Below, one piece after another: positions 57,452 to 64,000 of a stretch of DNA of 64,000 bases. Below the pieces are notes generated by a model, which searched no databases, was not told the origin of the DNA, and was given only the letters and a program-made list of their open reading frames with translations. The DNA is taken from the NCBI GenBank assembly GCA_011033025.1, contig WFMF01000115.1, positions 372,001 to 436,000 of the forward strand, in the 5' to 3' direction. Source of the stretch: Beroe forskalii. Lineage: Eukaryota; Ctenophora; Nuda; Beroida; Beroidae. The translations under genes and the position numbers were made by a program. Numbering within the stretch: the first letter of the stretch is position 1; each line of letters starts with the position of its first letter.

Positions 57452-57592
57452 GGCGTGTCGAACTCATATATGCGCGGCTTTTCAATGCGCGGCGTACTAG
57501 TGCGCGGCTCGCTGCCTGTAATTAACAGGCAGCGAGCCGCGCACGATTACGCCGCGCATGGAAAAGCTGCGCACATATGAGTTCGACACGCC
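57452..57592. mobile_element. 141-bp perfect-hairpin MITE
   Basis: GGCGTGTCGAACTCATAT at one end and ATATGAGTTCGACACGCC at the other, with a GC-rich stem and CTGCCTGTAATTAACAGGCAG at the tip. Absent from the homologous intron at about 10,990-11,030. Confidence 0.7.
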
Positions 57593-57750
57593 CCTGTAAT
57601 ATATAGGCTGTAATGACATAGGCTCTAATGGATTAAGGTCAAATGCATTAAAGGTAATGGATGTTTTTGTTATTAAATTGTTAGTAGAAATTTTGGACAG
57701 TCAATGAATAACTCAGCTGAGGAATGCTGACGAAGTCAGATTAAACCCAC

Positions 57751-57871
57751 CTGATTCGGGAGTCCCCTTTGTACCAGGTAATGGAATCAGGAGGACTTGA
57801 GAAGTCAGAAACTGAGCAAGTCAGAGCACCTGACCCTCCTTCGGCCAGCGTAAAACCAGGCAATTTAATCT
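57751..57871 (-). CDS. Ig1 domain of the right-arm extra block, first exon
   Basis: 121-nt exon after CTATTTTCAG encoding L-A-E-G-G-S-G-A-L-T-C-S-V-S-D-F and I-T-W-Y-K-G-D-S-R-I, donor AG|GTGGGT, phase 1 to 2. Joins in frame with 56,235 (AG|G). Near-identical to 10,761-10,881. Confidence 0.75.
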
Positions 57872-58661
57872 CTGAAAATAGTGAATGTGAGGATACACAA
57901 GTATTTTTTATCTCTCAGGAACCTATAGACCTAGATCTAGATCCCCGTTACGAAAAGATCCGTTATCTCGAATTTCGTTTCAGTTTCACCGCACTTTTGG
58001 AGCTATGGAAACTACGGAGATATGTACTTTCGAAAACTGCAGAGAAGTCCACTAACCACTCTCATTCTTATTCAGTTATTCTTAACAATACTGTTCCACT
58101 TTCAAGGCATAAAAAGAGAACTCAGAACATTGTGATATTAACAAAAAATTTTGGTGATGAGGTACGTCTGTTAAGTTTTCTGAGGCACATCGGAATTTCA
58201 GAGCGTTATACTTCAAGTCATACGGGACTGTTTTCACACAGTTAACATGGACACGAGAAATGTTTGGATCAGTCTTCCATCGAATTTTAAATGGAAAATC
58301 TTGTCATCTTGATTATTTGCACGATATAAATGCTTAATAAATGCGTTCTGGATTGAAATCCCTCGTGAGGGCCTGCCTCTTTTAATAAAAATAATCGTTT
58401 CAATAATCATCGTTGGCAAACTGTTACAAGAATATTATATTGATTAGTAAATATAATTAATGAGTTATCTGAACTTCAAGAATCACCGAAATTTGTTCTG
58501 AATGAAATGTAATAGATCAGTTTAATCATCCAAACGACGCAAAAAATAAAATTTATATGAGTATATGGATAAATCAATGTAAACCTCAAGAGGGGTCAAA
58601 ATAAAAATGCAAGGCAATAATTAATTACAGTTAGAATCAGAGTCACACTGCAAACATTAAC

Positions 58662-59078
58662 CCGTGATTCTGTAGGAGATGGAGGCTGTATCATTACTAT
58701 GGAAGTAAAACTGAGATATCTCTCTGCTCCAGACAATACTCCAATCACTGTAACCACAAAGCTGTTCACTGAGTACCGCATCAAGGACTGTCACACCGTT
58801 ACAGGTGACTTTCAGTCCCTGGTCTGTCCTCTTTATCCTCCACAACTTGTTCTGCTCTTTAGGAAGGTTGTCTGGCAGTGGTTTCCTATTGGAGCAATAA
58901 ACCACATAGTAGGAGGGAGTTTGTTGGAAGGAAACTATGAAACGTCCCGCAACATTCCCATTATCGTCCTGGAAGTACACCCGCATCTCGTCCCCACTTC
59001 CGTCTCCAGAGTTAGTCCTCACTTCCAGAGTCTGGTCTTTTGTTGAAAGGTATAAACACACTCTTACCACGCTCTGTT
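58662..59078 (-). CDS. Third hypervariable W-S-R-E-I domain exon
   Basis: 417 nt (139 codons), open throughout. Variable sites: V-V-R-V-C-L-Y-L-S-T-K (against R-S-V-K-I-P-F-N-K), G-D-E-M-R-V-Y-F, D-D-N-G-N-V-A-G-R-F-I-V-S-F, Y-Y-V-V-Y-C-S-N-R-K, S-E-Q-L-C-G-Y-S-D, F-H-S-N-D-T-A. The first difference is a compensated frameshift: one base lost and one gained over about 30 nt, so the frame recovers. Same acceptor and same GTTAAT/TAA end as the other copies. Followed in phase by Ig1, Ig2 and Ig3. Confidence 0.75.
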
Positions 59079-59424
59079 CTGTGGGTTGGAATTGACAGGT
59101 TTATTAAGGTGGGTGGAACTTACTAACTTAATAGGTATCAAGGAGGCCACCTTTATGCTGTAAGTTTGTGATGTGAACTCAACATCTATACGTATGTGTG
59201 TGGTTACCTGTCACATAATCCCTGTTTGATTGTAGGAGGTTTTACTTTTAGCAAGCGATTAAATGTCGAAGTGGTGGCCGTATACCGCAACTTACATGGT
59301 CGAGTGAAGCCTACAATTGGATAATGGACGAGGCGTGCTGAGTTCAATATCGGAATAATACGATCACAGCTGACAATATGGAACCGCATTAGACCTCGAC
59401 CAGAAATAACTAGACTTATCAGAA

Positions 59425-59550
59425 AGAGATTTCGCCGGCAATAAAGTCACAGAGAAAGGTTTTTCACTTACCGATTCCGCTACTCTGCTGCCAAAACGAA
59501 GAAACAGGCTGATTTTGGAAGTTGTGGATTGCGGCAGTACAAGTCAACCG
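59425..59550 (-). pseudogene. Truncated duplicate of the Ig2 first exon
   Basis: Copies 55,195-55,320 in the same orientation, including the GTAAGT donor and A-I-H-N-F-Q-N-Q-P-V-S-S-F-W, but stops before the B strand at about 59,550. It marks the upstream end of the duplicated material. Confidence 0.7.
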
Positions 59551-61440
59551 ATAACCCTTTGTTAGCCCTGAGCACTTTTGTTTTTTAGGCCTTAAATTAT
59601 TTTAACACCATGGATTACTTCAACATTAATTCGGGCATGGCTCTTTCATTAATCTATAAGCATGATATAATTGATATATGTTTTCAATTTACTATTTATT
59701 ATTTTTTGTTTTTCCTACTAACTATTGAGACACGGATGATTGGTGATCATGATTTACATGATTAGCACTTCTGTACTGACGTATGGAGATAAAAATACCT
59801 TAGGAGGTGTATCTATGTGGGATAAAATTTCGGTGTTTCAAATTTTGGTAAGTTGAAAATATGAGGATTTTTTAAAAGTCATTACTCTAGTTAACATAAT
59901 ATGATAATGACGTCATTTTGAACTGTCATGGTGTGTGAAAAAATACGGATTTTTCTGAAAAATCCCCAAATTACTAAATTACAACCATTAAAATAAACCT
60001 CCTAAGGTAGGGTGTTATATTATGTCGCAAAGGAATTCCTTTTCAGACTATTTTACCTGCCCTATAACCTATTCTGGCTGATTGAAGTCACAATCACTAT
60101 ATCACACATTGTTTGCTAGCTCGCTAGCTTGCAATTTCATAAGTTCTGAGGTTAGGAGCTCAGGCATATTAGGACTTAAGGAAATATTACAACTTTCTCT
60201 ATCGATCCTGCGACCCGCAAATCTCAGCTTGTCCCCTATGCCAGTGACGGGGAGTTTATATTCAACAATTCGTATATTTATGGTAGGAAGATAGAATAAG
60301 GAAATGTTTCACTCAATCACTGATAGTTGAGTAGCTCCAGAGGGTTGATGATTTCAAGTATGATTTCATGCTGAAAGAATAAAGATATTAAAGTTTGTAA
60401 ATATTCTTCCAGTAAACAAACTTCTTTGTTTATTCCTGTTTTCCATATGATAAACGAATAATAGATGGTGAACCTATCATTTTCGTTCCCGTATCCCTCA
60501 AAAGTTAACTCTGAGTAGTTGGTTCGCCTCGCACATGTTTCTTTCATCAGAATAACGGAAAGTCGGAAAACGAATCTAATATGGTCTCATGATCAACCGA
60601 AGGAGGAAATAGAAATTGGTATGCAGTTATTCACGCCGTTAACTCAGCCTACTTCCAGCTACTGAATTTCCATTTACTCAACAGGTAACTAGAGGCTAAC
60701 TAGCTCTGAAACATCCTTATCCAGGAGTTAATAATATTATAAAATCCTTAATCAGAAAGTCAGAAGATCTTAACATGAAAACTGAAAATAAAATTGAATT
60801 GTAGGGGCGTTCAATTTGGATATGTTGGATCTGCGTTTAGCTGGATCTGCATAGAGCAACTGAAAATCTGAACGTAGTTCTCTAATCTAAAATCATATGG
60901 GTAACAATGGCATTGGCCTGCAAACTGGAGACCTCAGTTACCTTACGAGACATGTTCATGGGGCTCGTAATTTGGGGATTTTTCGAAAAACCCCATAATT
61001 TCGTACCCCCAAAATTTCGATCCCAAGGATTATTTTCCCCAAATTAATTCTTGGCCCATTAATGATTTACAGCTTTGTCTTTGCATTGCATGAAATACAA
61101 ATTTTAAGGAGGAGTATCAGTGCACTTCAATGGCGCAAAAACTTAGACACGGTCTTCCACAATGAAACTACGAATATCTAAAGTATAATGATTTAGAAAT
61201 ATGACGACGGATTAAATAGAACAATGATTTAATATTGTGATTTTTAACCTTAATAGAAGCTCGACTTTCAGACTTGCTCATAAATTTTCCTAATTTTCCC
61301 TAAATTGAAAAAGAGGGGAAAATAACCTTATTTAATATGTGATCGAAATTTGGGGATTTTCTAGAAAAAATTCCCATAACTTTGAACCCCCAAAAATTCC
61401 CCAGAATTATTGTCCCACTTTAAATATATGTCGTAAGGTA
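59551..61440. other. Non-coding, intron-like
   Basis: 59,551-59,870 is unique. From 59,870 it matches left-arm intron 1 (17,240 down to 15,430). No exon seen. Confidence 0.45.
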
Positions 61441-61840
61441 ACAATCAACTTGACTGACTTGACTGACTTGACTGACTTGACTGACTTGACTGACTTGACT
61501 GACTTGACTTGACTGACTTGACTGACTTGACTGACTTGACGGCCCCTGGCAGCGAAAGCAACGGCAGCGGCGGCAGCTGGCGGGCTGGCAGCCCGGCAGC
61601 GGCAGCTCGGCCCAGCTCGGCGGCAGGCGGCGGCCTTGGCCCGGCAGCCTGGCAGCCCCAACAGCTGGCGGCCGCTTGACTGACGGCGGCAACGGCTGGC
61701 AACGGCGGCTGGCAGCAGCTGACACCGGCCAACGGCGCAACTGACTGGCAGCAACTGGCCCAGCCCCGGCAAGCTGACTTGACTAACAAATGACTGACTT
61801 GACTAACAAATGACTGACTTGACTAACACAATATGACTTA
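61441..61840. repeat. TGACTTGACTGACT array with a GC-rich block (right arm)
   Basis: About 12 decamers (complement of AAGTCAGTCA) at 61,441-61,540, then a GC-rich stretch 61,541-61,770 full of GGCAGC and CGGC, then TGACTTGACTAACAAA units. The left array is six times longer and has no such block. Confidence 0.75.
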
Positions 61841-62089
61841 TTAACTTTAGTGCGTTTATGGTGTTATGGGATCGACTGGTTATTGAAGGATTAGCGTAAT
61901 CATAAGGCTGAGTGATATTTTAAGCACTTTTTAACAGTCATGATAAAGTGTTAGAATAATGATGAGAATTGGTCAGTAGGGGGTCAGTTGAGGTTCGCCT
62001 TGGGTTCAGTAGGGGGTCAGTGAGGGTTACCAGGGGTCAGCAGGGGGTCATTGGCATCGTATACTGAGCTGACTGGTAGCAAACTGTCC

Positions 62090-62390
62090 ACTAGTGGTAA
62101 CCGTCCGTAGGTATGTCGTAGGTGTATAATAACAATAGAACTTATGTTTTGAGTTGTGTCGCAGGTGTGTCGTAGGTGTGTCGCAGATTGTGTCGTAGGT
62201 ATGTCGCTAGGTGTGCCGTAGTTAACATCCACAATAACTTTCTGATAGAACCTATGTTTTGAGTTGTGTCATAGGTGTGTCACTTGGGTATGCCTTGGGT
62301 GTTATTAAGCAGGTGTTAATAGAGTGGATGTGTGCTTGGCTTTGTCGCAGGTGTGCGCGGTTATGTCGCCCAGGTGTGTCGTCGAAATTC
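62090..62390. repeat. GTGTCGTAGGTGTGTCGCAG minisatellite (right arm)
   Basis: Counterpart of 14,190-14,480, shorter and more degenerate. Confidence 0.65.
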
Positions 62391-63517
62391 ACTAATACGA
62401 CCCAGTTTTCGAAATCAACTAGATCTTCACTGAGATTATCAAAATAGATTCACCGGCTAATGGGGACATACGTTGGTTTTTATACCCTCGTCAATTGGAA
62501 ATTTGGAAATATTCTCTTTGGTTTTCAAATAGTTCCCCGTCACAATACTAGTACTATTTAATTTTCAAAATAATGTATACATATCTATCATTATTATAAA
62601 GTTAAAGACAGTTGAAGCACCGTGCTTAAGCATAACCGCCAGCTAAAGCAGGTTGAAATCCCGCGATTTTTGCAAGATAGTAGAAAAAATAAATTCCCTC
62701 TAGAAGCATTATTTTTATCTGGATTTAGGCTTTAGATTTTCCGTAATTAATGCTCAAAGTTGGAAAAGAATCGCGTAAAACAAGATCGAGTTGAAGGATC
62801 AATTCACCAGTTGCGGCGTTGCTATAGTAATTGGTGATTCGCGAAAAACTACACGTGCATTTAACAAAAGACTCTGCCATTTTCGTTACTGTGCTTTGGA
62901 AACGTTTCCCACTGTTTAAAGTCACATAATTTACGTTTCTTAATGGAATTTTCAGGTTTTGGTGAAGAGTTTACGACTGAAGACTATCAAATCTATTTAT
63001 CTCATCTGTTAGGAGAAAAGGTAAAGACTTGAACATTTTGTTCCAATTCCATAGTAGAATCAGCGATAATTGTTTCGTATGAAGATATTTGTAGTTTCGA
63101 TGGATTCGACAAAGCGGAAATTTATAATTACTCAAGTTAGAGGTGGGTTCTAAACAGATTAAAATGCGGGATAATTTTGAGCTTGTAATTCAAATCTGTT
63201 GCCCATTTTTCTCGAATCGGAACTTTGTGAAAAAAACCATTGTTCTTGAGTTCTTCTTATTTACTGTTATGTGCCCTCGGCCATTGATTTGCAATGGCAA
63301 AATCTGCAATATCTATTAAATTTAATTCATATTCAATCCTATTCATATTGATATATTCGTAATTTCGTCGTTGCACCCCTACCCCCTCCCAGTAACGAAA
63401 AAATTGCATCAATGACCGTTCAATTTATTTTATGCGTCCAACTAACTGTATGTCAATTAAAAGAAAACCTTGGGTTTTCTAGTAACCTATAAACTAGATA
63501 TAGAAGTGTGAAAATCA
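62391..63517. other. Intron 1 of the right-arm copy, no exon seen
   Basis: Matches 13,003-14,170 in reverse complement, with many small differences. Confidence 0.45.
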
Positions 63518-63931
63518 ATACCTTATTGGCCTTTATATTTAACCGGCCCTTATGGACAAAACGACTTTCACATTTTTGTCCAAAAGGCGGTTAAAAAAGG
63601 CCGATTAAAAGTGGGCGGTCAAATTAAAAGGCCAATTAATTTAGGTCAAATGAAACTTTTTATGACTTGGCTTAAGTTCTTGGCGTCCATTACATGACAC
63701 GTTAATGACCTAAAACATAATATTAGACGGGATTTGTGTCTTTTGATGCAATTTGTTGAATATAAGGGCTTTTAGTGGTCATTTCAGAGCATAAAATCCT
63801 TGATTTGGCAACCACCAGAAAAATTTTTTGTCCAAGGGGCCGTTTAAGCGGTTCAAAATTGATCAATTTTTGTCCATAGGGCCGGTTAAAAAAAAGGCCG
63901 ACTAACCGCTAAATAAAGGCCAATAAGGTAT
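63518..63931. mobile_element. MITE with ATACCTTATTGGCCTTTA termini (right arm)
   Basis: Same insertion as 12,583-13,002, near the end of the window. Confidence 0.7.
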
Positions 63932-64000
63932 CAAAAGATATGTCCCCATTTGTACGATATAAATTTGCTACATTACTGACACCTGAAACTTACTGAAAAG

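Larger units (their letters stand above)
40423..64000 (-). repeat. Right arm of the giant inverted repeat
   Basis: Reverse complement of 29,859-12,519, extending past the window edge. It carries arm-specific insertions (44,755-45,982; 48,308-50,611), a block of extra exons at about 52,540-59,870, and lacks the left arm's elements at 18,476-21,962 and 22,632-23,404. Homology towards the centre stops inside a minisatellite at 40,423, so the 3' end of this gene copy is missing. Confidence 0.9.

Noticed and set aside
57769-58245. 158-codon plus-strand ORF starting M-Y-Q-V-M-E-S-G
   Set aside because: It is antisense to the Ig1 first exon (57,751-57,871); the minus strand has the splice sites and Ig motifs.

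Overview
The window is from the AT-rich nuclear genome of a metazoan, probably an early-branching marine invertebrate such as a sponge or cnidarian (inferred; phylum not proven). Reasons: multi-exon genes with GT-AG introns and split immunoglobulin (Ig) domains, a Penelope-like element with a GIY-YIG endonuclease, a Ty3/gypsy pol gene, a pogo/Tigger transposase relic, many MITEs and TTAGGG-type repeats. I see no bacterial gene organisation. Most long ORFs here are translations of minisatellites, not genes.

The dominant feature is a giant inverted repeat. From about 12,519 to 29,859 the + strand is repeated in reverse complement, right to left, from 64,000 down to 40,423. The two copies flank a 3.4-kb fold-back element (35,865-39,229) whose strand symmetry flips near 37,270. 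The arms diverge like old alleles or paralogues. The left arm alone holds a 3.5-kb nested element with a gypsy pol (18,476-21,962) and a 0.77-kb element (22,632-23,404). The right arm alone holds a pogo-like element (48,308-50,611), a 1.2-kb element carrying telomere-like repeats (44,755-45,982) and a 7.3-kb block of coding exons (about 52,540-59,870). Because the two arms supply each other's empty sites, several insertions can be defined to the base, with their target-site duplications.

The genes in the arms form one multi-exon receptor-like family, on + in the left arm and on - in the right. The reconstructed order is: signal peptide (12,429-12,486), two small exons (an Ig-like first module), a large exon for a beta-rich domain containing W-S-I-V-W-S-R-E-I, then Ig half-domain exons, a cysteine-containing module, another Ig half-exon and a Cys-rich C-terminus (30,964-31,459). 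Nearly all domain boundaries are phase 1, and Ig domains are split by a phase-0 or phase-2 intron. The right-arm-only block adds one more W-S-R-E-I domain and three complete Ig domains in the same orientation and phases. A lone Ig domain lies upstream of the left-arm gene (10,761-11,299).

The three copies of the W-S-R-E-I exon are the most interesting signal. Their cores are almost identical, including silent sites, yet they differ at clustered codons, almost always changing the amino acid and including whole-codon indels. Neighbouring exons are nearly identical between arms. This resembles a hypervariable recognition domain of an immune or allorecognition receptor.

Layout: 1-531 UDP-glycosyltransferase 5' exon (-); 1,057-4,178 fold-back Penelope relic; 4,740-8,620 inverted minisatellite; 9,650-11,300 minisatellite, element and lone Ig domain; 11,490-31,459 left-arm receptor gene; 31,460-35,860 MITE, satellites and GC-rich hairpins; 35,865-39,229 fold-back element; 39,230-40,423 minisatellite; 40,423-64,000 right arm with the partial, 3'-truncated receptor gene copy.
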